A DNA stretch of 6,982 nucleotides from JAYQUR01 sp038133505 (GCA_038133505.1 JAYPTI010000159.1:1-6982), one strand, 5' to 3'; numbered from the stretch's first letter, positions 1 through 6,503 are shown. Numbers and translations are program-made. Notes: generated from the sequence alone by a model not told the origin.

Positions 1-76
1 TGGCGACCCCAACGGGAGTCGAACCCGTGTCTTCAGCGTGAAAGGCTGATGTCCTAGGCCTCTAGACGATGGGGTC
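1..76 (-). tRNA. tRNA-Glu (anticodon UUC)
   Basis: Read on the minus strand this folds as a complete 76-nt tRNA. The 7-bp acceptor stem GACCCCA pairs with TGGGGTC, followed by discriminator G and an encoded CCA at the window edge. The D-arm region contains the TCGTCTAGAGG typical of bacterial tRNA-Glu. The anticodon loop is CTTTCAC with anticodon TTC, and the T arm is ACGGG-TTCGACT-CCCGT. It decodes GAA/GAG, and Glu-tRNA also supplies glutamate for tetrapyrrole synthesis through the C5 pathway in most bacteria, including many but not all alphaproteobacteria. It lies downstream of, and in the same direction as, the DUF2062 gene, but has its own promoter-like sequence. What lies beyond its 3' end is outside the window. 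Confidence 0.97.
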
Positions 77-88
77 GCTGGGCAAGCG

Positions 89-116
89 GGATAAACACTA
101 TTGGACCGGAAATCAA
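89..116 (-). promoter_or_regulatory. Putative sigma70-type promoter of tRNA-Glu
   Basis: On the minus strand a -35-like TTGATT (111-116) is followed after 16 bases by TTATCC (89-94); shifting one base gives TATCCC with a 17-base spacer. The -35 match is good and the -10 match is weak. Transcription would start about five bases before the tRNA 5' end, a usual short leader for a processed tRNA. It lies entirely in the gap after the DUF2062 stop codon. This is inferred from pattern only. Confidence 0.5.
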
Positions 117-154
117 CTGCGGAATCGCGCTCCCCGCGAGAGAATTCCTCCCGG

Positions 155-766
155 TCAGGCTTCTCCCTCGAGAGCCCGCCGCGCCGCAACCTCGGCGACC
201 CGTTTCTGCTGCCGCAACAGGCGCCAGCGCTTCACGATCCGGAGCGTCCAGTGATACCCGACGACATAGCTGATCGCGGCGAACGGGATTGACCCGACGA
301 GCAGCGCCAGCCCCCAGCCCTTCACAATGACCGAGAAATACGTTTCCCACGCCTCGAGGCTGGTGGGGTCGCCTGCATCGCCGACCGCCGTATGCCAGAA
401 ACGCTGGAATCCTTCATAGCCGGAGAGGTCCTCCCACCGCCCGAGCAGGAGCTGGCCGATCAGAAAGAACAGGTAGTAAGTGGGGACGACGGTGAAGATG
501 TTCGTGACCCATGTCCAGGCCATCGCCACGACGACGTTGAAATCCTTGTTGAAGAAGGTGCGTGCGATGTACCAGTGCACGCAGGTCAGCGCCATCTGGA
601 TGCCGAACGTGGGCGTGAACGCCCAGAGAAGCCCGACGGCGACCGACCGTGCTGTATTCTCGGGCGGCTGGCGCGACCGGATCATCGGAATCACAAGCCG
701 GAGGCGCAGGAGACGTAGCAGACGTCGGCCCGCGGATCGTCGCGTTCTCGCCTTTACCGTTCCCAA
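155..766 (-). CDS. DUF2062 domain-containing membrane protein
   Basis: The predicted product has 203 residues and matches the DUF2062 family of small bacterial inner-membrane proteins, whose biochemical role is not established. The family signature appears at about residues 36-105: a hydrophobic stretch with AVGLLWAFTPTFGIQMAL, then the W-V-T-N-I-F-T-V-V-P segment at 86-95. Probable membrane segments lie near 41-70, 76-108 and 147-178. The N-terminal 33 residues are arginine-rich and the C-terminus is basic, so both ends are probably cytoplasmic. The start is uncertain. An in-frame TGA sits two codons before a TTG at 766, so translation must begin at that TTG or inside. The TTG has GGGG nine bases upstream. 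The alternatives GTG at 694 and ATG at 685 have no visible Shine-Dalgarno and would remove most of the basic N-terminus. It follows the small ORF behind recJ by 100 bases. Family assignment is firm; function unknown. Confidence 0.88.
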   Translation of the reverse strand: MGTVKARTRRSAGRRLLRLLRLRLVIPMIRSRQPPENTARSVAVGLLWAFTPTFGIQMALTCVHWYIARTFFNKDFNVVVAMAWTWVTNIFTVVPTYYLFFLIGQLLLGRWEDLSGYEGFQRFWHTAVGDAGDPTSLEAWETYFSVIVKGWGLALLVGSIPFAAISYVVGYHWTLRIVKRWRLLRQQKRVAEVAARRALEGEA

Positions 767-843
767 CCGTCAAAACCCCATCACGCAGCGGCCTTATGAC
801 GCCGCCGATCTTTCACCCTCTATATCACCTATCGCCCGGTTCG

Positions 844-867
844 AAAAAGCGTTGCGGAAAAGCGCTT
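844..867 (-). terminator. Weak terminator-like hairpin after the small ORF
   Basis: On the minus strand AAGCG (867-863, overlapping the stop codon of the small ORF) can pair with CGCTT (851-847). The loop is 11 bases, and the 3' arm runs into five Ts (848-844). The stem is short and the loop large, so this is at best a weak intrinsic terminator. It may only be chance in T-rich intergenic sequence. Confidence 0.25.
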
Positions 868-953
868 CAGAAGCGGACGGAAAACAGCACGATACCCAGG
901 GCCGTGATCAGAAATACGACAAGCTGCATCAGATCTATCGGCGATATTTCCAT
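867..953 (-). CDS. Putative 28-residue single-helix membrane peptide
   Basis: This is an unrecognised small ORF of 28 codons plus TGA, starting with ATG 71 bases after the recJ stop. The peptide begins MEISPIDLMQ and continues as one hydrophobic run, about residues 8-26, ending SVRF. That is what a single transmembrane helix with a short acidic N-terminal tail and one basic residue near the C-terminus would look like. GGGGGA lies seven bases before the ATG, a better ribosome-binding site than recJ or the DUF2062 gene has. About two thirds of its third codon positions are G or C, somewhat low for this genome. It may be co-transcribed with recJ. I do not recognise a family and infer only membrane insertion. 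A chance ORF is possible, because 28 codons is short. Confidence 0.45.
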   Translation of the reverse strand: MEISPIDLMQLVVFLITALGIVLFSVRF

Positions 954-960
954 GACGCAT

Positions 961-966
961 TCCCCC
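961..966 (-). promoter_or_regulatory. Ribosome-binding site of the small ORF
   Basis: GGGGGA on the minus strand ends seven bases before the ATG at 953. An overlapping ATG at 960-958 is only one base away from this site and opens a different frame without hydrophobic character. Spacing therefore favours the ATG at 953. Confidence 0.4.
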
Positions 967-1024
967 GTTCGAGGAGGACATCCTGTCCGGCAAATGGGGC
1001 GAAAATTTGACGAACGCGACTCGG

Positions 1025-2803
1025 CTACCCGGCGCGCGCGACATCCTCGATCACGAATTGGGGCCGCCGGTTGCCCTGCCAGGTATCGATGTTGAGATGG
1101 CCCGCGACGTGAAGAACGCCGCCTCGCGCGTTCAAAATCGCCTCCCCTGCCGGGGTTCCGGCGGACCGGAAGAAGATCGCCTTCAGACGCGTCCCGCCTT
1201 CCGGTGCGGCGAGCAGACAGCGAACATGATCGGTCCCGACGATACCGGCGCTGATCGGCGTGACCGCCGGCAGCACGAAACGCGGCCGCGGGTTGCCCGA
1301 TCCGTACGGTCCGGCGCCGTCCAGCAGTTCGATCAGCTCCACGGTCGCGCCTTCCGGGCTTACCGCACCGTCTATCCCGATTTCGGGAACGGGGAAGCGT
1401 CCCCCGAGCTGGTCCGAAACATGCCCGGTCAGGAATTCCCTGAACGCCGCCAGCCGTTCGGCCTCGACCGTGAAGCCGGCGGCCATCTGGTGCCCCCCGC
1501 CGTTGATCAGCAACCCTGCCTGATGCGCCGCGATGACGGCCGGTCCGAGACCGACGCCCGGGACCGAGCGCCCCGACCCCTTGCCGATCTCGCCATCGAG
1601 CGCGACGACGCAGGCAGGCCGGTCGAATGTCTCCTTGAGGCGTCCCGCAACGATCCCGATCACGCCCGGATGCCAGCCTTCCCCGGCAACGAGAATCAGC
1701 GGCGGCTCGTCCTTGGCCTGAACCTCGGCCTGAGCCATCGCGGCGTCCAGCACGGCGGTCTCTATTTCCCGACGTTCGGCATTGTAGGTGTCGAGCCGCA
1801 TGGCCAACCCGGTCGCCTCGTCGCGGTCGGTCGCCGTCAGCAACCGGACGCCGAGGCCGGCCTCGCCGACCCGCCCGCCCGCATTCACCCGCGGTCCCAG
1901 CATGAACCCGAGGTGCCACGCCTCCGGCCGTTCGTCGAGGCGGGCAACGTCCGCAAGCGCGGCAAGCCCGGGGTTCTGCCGCTGCGCCATCACGGACAGT
2001 CCCTGACGCACCAGCGCGCGGTTCACGCCGGTCAGCGGCACCACGTCCGCGACCGTCGCAAGCGCGACGATATCGAGCCACTGCATCAGGTTCGGCTCTC
2101 CATGCCCTTCCCCGTACCAGTAGGCATCGCGCAGGGCGCGGTTGATCGCGACGACCAGCAGAAACGTCACCCCCGCGGCGCACATCTGGCCGACCGGACT
2201 GTCCTCGTCGAGGCGGTTCGGGTTGACCACTGCAACGGCTACGGGAAGCTGCGGCTCGGCGACGTGATGATCGATCACGACGACGTCCAGCCCCGCGTCG
2301 GCCGCAGCCTCCAGCGGCGCGAAAGCCGTCGTCCCGCAATCGACCGTAATCACGAGCGACACGCCGGAATCCTTGAGCTTCAGAAGCGCCGGTGCGTTGG
2401 GCCCGTACCCCTCGGCGATGCGGTCGGGCACGTAGACGGAGACGTCCCTGCCGATCGCCGCGAAGAACCTCACGAGGAGGGCGGCCGACGACGCGCCATC
2501 GACGTCGTAATCCGCGAATACGCCGATCTTCTCGCCCGACGTGATCGCCTCGACGATACGCGAAACCGCCGTATCCATGTCGCGCAGATGGGATGGGTCC
2601 GGAAGCAGGTCGCGGAGGCGGGGGTCAAGAAATGCTTCTGCTTCGTCGGCCTCGACCCCGCGGGCGGCCAGCACGCGGCCGAGTATGTCCGGGAGTCCGA
2701 GACGCTGGGAAATCGCCAGCGCCGTGCGGTCGTCCGTCAGCCGCGGCCGCCACCGCTTGCCGCCGATCGAGCGCTCAACGCCGAGAAAGGCAGGTTGTGT
2801 CAT
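1025..2803 (-). CDS. recJ: Single-stranded-DNA-specific exonuclease RecJ
   Basis: RecJ degrades single-stranded DNA 5' to 3' with a bound divalent metal. It acts in RecFOR recombination, mismatch repair and fork processing in the cytoplasm. The 592-residue product has all the DHH-phosphoesterase landmarks in order: DYDVDG at 98-103, VDCGTT at 154-159, DHH at 178-180, VNP at 193-195, D244 to L257 with the V-A-D-V-V-P-L motif, and GPRVNAGGR at 303-311. The DHHA1 motif GGGHQMAAGF is at 435-444, and a C-terminal OB-fold-like region covers about 495-590. Length is normal for the family. I chose the ATG at 2803, giving MTQPAFLGVERS, because alphaproteobacterial RecJ usually begins a few residues before FLGVE. 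The in-frame ATG at 2851 would add 16 unlike residues across a strong dyad. No good Shine-Dalgarno precedes 2803. It is separated from glpX by a probable terminator. Confidence 0.97.
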   Translation of the reverse strand: MTQPAFLGVERSIGGKRWRPRLTDDRTALAISQRLGLPDILGRVLAARGVEADEAEAFLDPRLRDLLPDPSHLRDMDTAVSRIVEAITSGEKIGVFADYDVDGASSAALLVRFFAAIGRDVSVYVPDRIAEGYGPNAPALLKLKDSGVSLVITVDCGTTAFAPLEAAADAGLDVVVIDHHVAEPQLPVAVAVVNPNRLDEDSPVGQMCAAGVTFLLVVAINRALRDAYWYGEGHGEPNLMQWLDIVALATVADVVPLTGVNRALVRQGLSVMAQRQNPGLAALADVARLDERPEAWHLGFMLGPRVNAGGRVGEAGLGVRLLTATDRDEATGLAMRLDTYNAERREIETAVLDAAMAQAEVQAKDEPPLILVAGEGWHPGVIGIVAGRLKETFDRPACVVALDGEIGKGSGRSVPGVGLGPAVIAAHQAGLLINGGGHQMAAGFTVEAERLAAFREFLTGHVSDQLGGRFPVPEIGIDGAVSPEGATVELIELLDGAGPYGSGNPRPRFVLPAVTPISAGIVGTDHVRCLLAAPEGGTRLKAIFFRSAGTPAGEAILNARGGVLHVAGHLNIDTWQGNRRPQFVIEDVARAG

Positions 2804-2809
2804 CGAAGA

Positions 2810-2815
2810 TTTATA
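2810..2815 (-). promoter_or_regulatory. Possible -10 element of a leaderless recJ promoter
   Basis: TATAAA stands on the minus strand with six bases between it and the recJ ATG, in otherwise GC-rich sequence. A transcript started at the usual distance from this box would begin at or next to the A of the ATG, giving a leaderless mRNA. That fits the lack of a Shine-Dalgarno. No TTGACA-like -35 is visible at 16-18 bases; that position is occupied by an inverted repeat. Inferred from spacing only. Confidence 0.35.
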
Positions 2816-2825
2816 GCAGAACGCA

Positions 2826-2843
2826 CCCGTCCAGACGGACGGG
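2826..2843 (-). repeat. Perfect 7-bp inverted repeat upstream of recJ
   Basis: CCCGTCC (2826-2832) and GGACGGG (2837-2843) form a perfect dyad around the four bases AGAC. The dyad lies 10 bases beyond the TATAAA box, where a -35 element would be expected. It could be an operator, part of a two-hairpin terminator after glpX, or an RNA hairpin if recJ is read from an upstream promoter. The sequence alone does not decide between these. Confidence 0.55.
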
Positions 2844-2860
2844 CGATTCATTCATTCCGG

Positions 2861-2890
2861 TAAGACGAAACGGCCGCCCACGGAGCGGCC
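2861..2890 (-). terminator. Probable intrinsic terminator of glpX
   Basis: Beginning seven bases after the glpX stop codon, GGCCGC (2890-2885) and GCGGCC (2877-2872) form a perfect 6-bp GC stem around a 7-base loop. GTTTCGTCTTA follows on the transcribed side. The T tract is interrupted, so termination may be partial. Its position directly after glpX, together with a separate promoter-like box for recJ, supports an operon boundary here. Confidence 0.55.
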
Positions 2891-2897
2891 CCGACGC

Positions 2898-3887
2898 TCA
2901 ATTGTCGATGGGATCGAAGCCGGTCTTGCGATCGAAATTGTGCTCGGCCTCGATGAAACGAACGGTCCCGGACTTCGAGCGCATGACGAGCGAATGCGTC
3001 TTCGCGCCGCCCGAAAACCGGCGGACGCCGCGCAGCATCGTGCCGTTGGTGACGCCGGTCGCGGCGAACATCACGTCGCCGCTCGCAAGATCGAGCAGGT
3101 CGTACTTGCGATCGAAATCCGTAATACCGCAACGCTCCGCGCGGCCCCGCTCATCGTCGTTTCGGAAGATCAGGCGCCCTTGCATCTGGCCGCCGATGCA
3201 GCGCAGCGCCGAAGCCGCCAGCACGCCTTCGGGCGCACCGCCGCTGCCGAGATAGATATCGACGCCGCTGCTTTCCTCGGACGTCGCCATGACGCCGGAG
3301 ATGTCCCCGTCGGAAATCAGCATGATCCGCGCGCCGGCGTCGCGGACCTTCTTGATCAGCTCTTCGTGGCGCGGCCGGTCGAGGATGCAGGCGACGAGAT
3401 CTTCCACGTCGCACCCCTTGGCCTTCGCGAGACTGGCCAGGTTGTCCGCCGGCTCGTTGTCGATATCGACGACGCCCTCGGGCAAGCCACCGCCGACGGC
3501 GATCTTGTCCATGTAGACGTCGGGCGAATTCAGAAAGCCGCCGTGCTCGGCCATCGCGACGACGGCGAGCGCATTGGTCAGCCCCTTCGCCGTGATCGTG
3601 GTGCCTTCCAGCGGATCGAGCGCGATATCGATCTTCGGTCCTTTGCCGGTACCGACTGCTTCGCCGATATAGAGCATTGGCGCCTCGTCCCGCTCGCCCT
3701 CGCCGATAACGACGGTGCCGGCGATATCGAGGCTGTTGAGCGCGTTGCGCATCGCGTCCACGGCAACCTGGTCCGCCGCACGCTCGTCGCCCCGACCCAT
3801 GAGACGCGAGGCCGCGAGCGCCGCGGCTTCCGTGACCCGCACCGCTTCGAGCGCGAGATTGCGATCCATTTTGTCCGTATCCGCCAT
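2898..3887 (-). CDS. glpX: Class II fructose-1,6-bisphosphatase (GlpX)
   Basis: The 329-residue product hydrolyses fructose 1,6-bisphosphate to fructose 6-phosphate and phosphate, a committed cytoplasmic step of gluconeogenesis. In autotrophic relatives GlpX-type enzymes can also serve the Calvin cycle. Aligning by eye to E. coli GlpX, the metal and phosphate-site residues D33, E57, D85 and E88 correspond to D39, E63, D91 and E94 here. They sit in the motifs AADQ, GEGERDEAPML (62-72) and DPLEGTT (91-97). ISDGDI (191-196) and GGAPEGVLAA (216-225) are also intact. Length is typical. The start is well supported: AGGGAG (3895-3900) lies seven bases before the ATG. The gene follows hom after 61 bases without a clear terminator, so it probably lies on the same transcript, and a terminator-like hairpin follows it. 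A different sugar bisphosphate substrate cannot be excluded. Confidence 0.97.
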   Translation of the reverse strand: MADTDKMDRNLALEAVRVTEAAALAASRLMGRGDERAADQVAVDAMRNALNSLDIAGTVVIGEGERDEAPMLYIGEAVGTGKGPKIDIALDPLEGTTITAKGLTNALAVVAMAEHGGFLNSPDVYMDKIAVGGGLPEGVVDIDNEPADNLASLAKAKGCDVEDLVACILDRPRHEELIKKVRDAGARIMLISDGDISGVMATSEESSGVDIYLGSGGAPEGVLAASALRCIGGQMQGRLIFRNDDERGRAERCGITDFDRKYDLLDLASGDVMFAATGVTNGTMLRGVRRFSGGAKTHSLVMRSKSGTVRFIEAEHNFDRKTGFDPIDN

Positions 3888-3948
3888 GGTATTTCTCCCT
3901 TTTACGCCCGGCCTGTTGCCGGCTTTTTACACTTTCGAGACCGTGTTG

Positions 3949-5241
3949 TTAGAGGTCCTCGATTCGGATCATACACGGCGGCTCCAGCACCGTGTCCAGC
4001 ATAGCGATTCGCGCGAGCGCGCGTTGCATCGCCGCTTCCTCGGCATCGTGCATGGTGAGCACGACAGGCACCGATTCATCGGGCGCCCGGCCGCGCTGGA
4101 TCAGCGACTCGACCGAAACCGCCTCATCGCGCAACGCGGCCGAGACATCTGCGATGACACCCGGGCGGTCGACGACCATCAGCCGCACGTAATAAGGCCC
4201 GACCCGCCGGTCGATCGAGACCGGCCGCGGCGGCGCGAGCTGGGATGCGGGCACCGAGAACGCGGGCAGGATCGTGCCGCGCGCAATGTCGGCGACATCG
4301 GAAATGACGGCGGAAGCAGTCGGGCCTGCGCCCGCGCCCCTTCCCTGCAGCACGCTGGTTCCGACCGCGTCGCCGTCGGCGACGACGGCGTTGAACACGC
4401 CCTCGACATGCGCCAGCGGCGCATCCATCGACACCATGCAGGGATGAACCCGTTGCTCGATCCCGTCGGGGGTCGCGCTGGCGATTCCGAGAAGCTTGAT
4501 CCGGAAACCCAGCTCGTCGGCGAATGCGATGTCCTCCGCAGAGATCTGGCGGATGCCTTCGACGTGCACGCTGTCGAAATCGACCTCGCAGCCGAACGCG
4601 ACGCTGGCGAGAAGCGCAAGTTTGTGCGCCGCATCGATGCCGTCGACGTCGAACGTCGGGTCCGCCTCCGCGTAACCGAGCTTTTGCGCCTCCGCGAGCA
4701 CGTCGTCGAATTCGCGCCCGGTCTCGCGCATGGTCGTCAGGATGTAGTTGCAGGTACCGTTGAGAATGCCGTGGATGCTCTCGATCCGATTTCCGACGAA
4801 CCCTTCCCGCAGCGCCTTGATCACGGGTATGCCGCCCGCGACCGACGCCTCGTAACCGAGCGCGACCGAAGCGCTTTCGGCCTGCCGGGCGAGCGCCGTC
4901 CCGTGAATGGCGAGAAGCGCCTTGTTCGCCGTCACGACATGCCGGCCCGACGCGATCGCATTCTCGCAGACCGCTCTCGCGACGCCATCCTCGCCGCCGA
5001 TCAGCTCCAGAACCACATCGACATCGGCCTCGCCGGCCATCGCGGCCGCGTCGTCGAACCACGCGCACCCCGACAGGTCGACCCCGCGGTCGCGCTTGGG
5101 ATCGCGGGCGGAAACGGCTGCCAGATCGACGGGACGGCCGCAGCGGGCAGCGATCAGATCGCGCCTCTCGGTCAATATCCGGGCGACTTCGGCACCGACC
5201 GTTCCGAGACCGGCGATCGCTATGCGAAGGGGGGAAGACAT
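3949..5241 (-). CDS. hom: Homoserine dehydrogenase with ACT domain
   Basis: This enzyme reduces L-aspartate 4-semialdehyde to L-homoserine with NAD(P)H, at the branch to threonine, methionine and isoleucine. The 430-residue product begins with a Rossmann dinucleotide fold (GLGTVG, 11-16) and has TANKALL at 104-110. The catalytic domain contains GILNGTCNYI (158-167) and the segment 192-207. In that segment E192, D198, D203 and K207 match by spacing the substrate-binding and catalytic E208, D214, D219 and K223 of the yeast enzyme. GRGAGAGPTASAV is at 300-312. A C-terminal ACT domain at about 350-425 suggests feedback control, commonly by threonine. The ATG at 5241 is seven bases after the aminotransferase stop. 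There is no strong Shine-Dalgarno, so translational coupling is likely. The frame stays open upstream, but that extension overlaps the aminotransferase and is non-coding. Confidence 0.97.
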   Translation of the reverse strand: MSSPLRIAIAGLGTVGAEVARILTERRDLIAARCGRPVDLAAVSARDPKRDRGVDLSGCAWFDDAAAMAGEADVDVVLELIGGEDGVARAVCENAIASGRHVVTANKALLAIHGTALARQAESASVALGYEASVAGGIPVIKALREGFVGNRIESIHGILNGTCNYILTTMRETGREFDDVLAEAQKLGYAEADPTFDVDGIDAAHKLALLASVAFGCEVDFDSVHVEGIRQISAEDIAFADELGFRIKLLGIASATPDGIEQRVHPCMVSMDAPLAHVEGVFNAVVADGDAVGTSVLQGRGAGAGPTASAVISDVADIARGTILPAFSVPASQLAPPRPVSIDRRVGPYYVRLMVVDRPGVIADVSAALRDEAVSVESLIQRGRAPDESVPVVLTMHDAEEAAMQRALARIAMLDTVLEPPCMIRIEDL

Positions 5242-5248
5242 CGGTAGA

Positions 5249-6469
5249 TCAGGTCGCGGCGGCGCGGTGTTCCGCAGGCTCGACCTCTCCCGCCGATTCA
5301 GCCATGAACTTCTTGATGCTCCGCGCCGCCTGGCGAATGCGCTGGCGGTTTTCGACCAGCGCGAGCCGGACGTAGCCGTCGCCGTATTCTCCGAAACCGA
5401 GGCCCGGCGATACCGCCACCTGCGCTTCCTTGAGCAATAGCTTGGAGAACTCGAGCGAGCCGAGATTGGAGAAACGCGGCGGGATCGGCGCCCACGCGAA
5501 CATCGTCGCGGCTGGCGGCGGGACGTACCAACCTGCCTGGGCGAACGACTCGACGAGCGCATCGCGGCGGCGCTGGTAGACGTCGCGGAATTCGTCGACG
5601 CAATCCTGCGGGCCGTTGAGCGCAGCGATCGCTGCGACCTGGATCGGCGTGAAGGCGCCGTAATCCAGATAGGATTTGATACGGGCGAGCGCCGAGATGA
5701 TCTTCGCATTGCCCGTCGCAAAGCCGATGCGCCAACCCGGCATCGAATAGGTCTTACTGATCGAAGTGAACTCGATCGCGATGTCCTTGGCCCCCGGGAT
5801 TTGAAGAATCGAGGGCGGCGGTTTACCGTCGAAATAGATCTCCGCATAGGCAAGATCGGAAATCACGATGATGTCGTGCTTACGGCAGAAATCGACGACC
5901 TCTGCGTAGAAGTCGAGATCGACTACCATCGCGGTCGGGTTGGCCGGAAAGTTCAACACGACGGCGAGCGGCGACGGGACGCTGTAGCGCACGGCGCGTT
6001 CCAGTTCGGCCATGAAATCGAACTCGGGACCGACCGGCACGTGACGAAGCGCCGCGCCCGCGATCATGAAGCCGTAGGCATGGATCGGGTAGCTCGGATT
6101 GGGAACCACGACCACGTCGCCGGGCGCCGAGATCGCCATCGCGAGGTTCGCGAATCCTTCCTTCGAGCCGAGGGTCGCGATCGTCTCGGTCTCCGGGTCG
6201 ATTTCGACGCCGAAACGCCGGCTGTAGTACTCCGCGTTGGCGCGGCGCAGGCCCGGGATGCCGCGGGACGCAGAATAACGGTGCGTGCGCGGGTCGCGAA
6301 CGGTTTCGATGAGTTTTTCGACGATATGATCGGGCGTCGCGGAATCGGGATTGCCCATGCCGAAATCGATCACATCCTCGCCTGCAGCGCGCGCCGAGGC
6401 CTTCATTGAGTTCACTTCGGCGAAGACGTATGGGGGCAGACGCTTCACGCGGTGGAAATTGAAATCCAT
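5249..6469 (-). CDS. PLP-dependent aminotransferase, AlaC / DapL-like
   Basis: This is a class I/II (fold type I) aminotransferase of 406 residues. Key residues are in the expected aspartate-aminotransferase arrangement: N177 in NFPANPTA, D205 and Y208 in DLAYAE, the PLP-binding K239 in SISKTYSMPGWR, R247, and the carboxylate-binding R368 in VRLALVEN. The N-terminal RLPPYVFAEVN and DFGMGNPD segments are typical of the group that includes E. coli AlaC, which makes alanine from pyruvate and glutamate. Close alphaproteobacterial relatives are often labelled LL-diaminopimelate aminotransferase, but that label is not secure because most proteobacteria make lysine by the succinylase route. The ATG at 6469 follows the OmpA-like gene by 34 bases, with only a weak purine-rich site. 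hom follows after seven bases, so they are almost certainly co-transcribed. The fold is certain; the amino-acid substrate is inferred. Confidence 0.93.
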   Translation of the reverse strand: MDFNFHRVKRLPPYVFAEVNSMKASARAAGEDVIDFGMGNPDSATPDHIVEKLIETVRDPRTHRYSASRGIPGLRRANAEYYSRRFGVEIDPETETIATLGSKEGFANLAMAISAPGDVVVVPNPSYPIHAYGFMIAGAALRHVPVGPEFDFMAELERAVRYSVPSPLAVVLNFPANPTAMVVDLDFYAEVVDFCRKHDIIVISDLAYAEIYFDGKPPPSILQIPGAKDIAIEFTSISKTYSMPGWRIGFATGNAKIISALARIKSYLDYGAFTPIQVAAIAALNGPQDCVDEFRDVYQRRRDALVESFAQAGWYVPPPAATMFAWAPIPPRFSNLGSLEFSKLLLKEAQVAVSPGLGFGEYGDGYVRLALVENRQRIRQAARSIKKFMAESAGEVEPAEHRAAAT

Positions 6470-6503
6470 CGCTCTTATCCAGTTTGCAGGGTGTGGCGGT
6501 CGT

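Noticed and set aside
976..988. 5-bp inverted repeat GGACA-TCC-TGTCC between recJ and the small ORF
   Set aside because: A 5-bp stem with a 3-base loop is too short to distinguish from chance, and no T tract follows.
829..1044. 71-codon minus-strand frame across the recJ end and the small ORF
   Set aside because: It has no recognisable features, is rich in Arg and Ser, and overlaps the better-supported 28-codon frame. No ribosome-binding site stands out before its start.
954..2339. Long minus-strand frame overlapping recJ, which ends in the small hydrophobic peptide
   Set aside because: The part inside recJ is an out-of-frame, Arg/Gly-rich shadow. Only its last 28 codons, after an ATG with its own ribosome-binding site, have protein-like character, and these are reported separately.
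1007..2863. 618-codon open frame on the plus strand
   Set aside because: It is the complement of recJ in a GC-rich genome. Its translation is rich in Arg, Asp, Gly and Pro with no recognisable domain, while the opposite strand carries a full set of RecJ motifs.
2925..3118. 14-bp direct repeat CTTGCGATCGAAAT at 2925-2938 and 3105-3118
   Set aside because: Both copies are in the glpX reading frame and encode FDRK at two places in the protein. This is explained by shared codons rather than a DNA element.
3901..3925. Possible hairpin in the hom-glpX gap
   Set aside because: Two CCGG tetramers can pair, but flanking bases do not extend the stem without a bulge, and no clean T tract follows toward glpX.
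2940..4004. 354-codon open frame on the plus strand
   Set aside because: It is antisense to glpX, which is intact with all active-site residues and a good ribosome-binding site.
3715..5247. 510-codon open frame on the plus strand
   Set aside because: It lies antisense to hom and the start of glpX. The translation is low-complexity, rich in Arg, Asp and His, and shows no family features.
5242..5853. Upstream extension of the hom frame to an ATG at 5853
   Set aside because: It would add 204 low-complexity Arg/Ser-rich residues overlapping the aminotransferase gene. The Rossmann fold begins right after the ATG at 5241.
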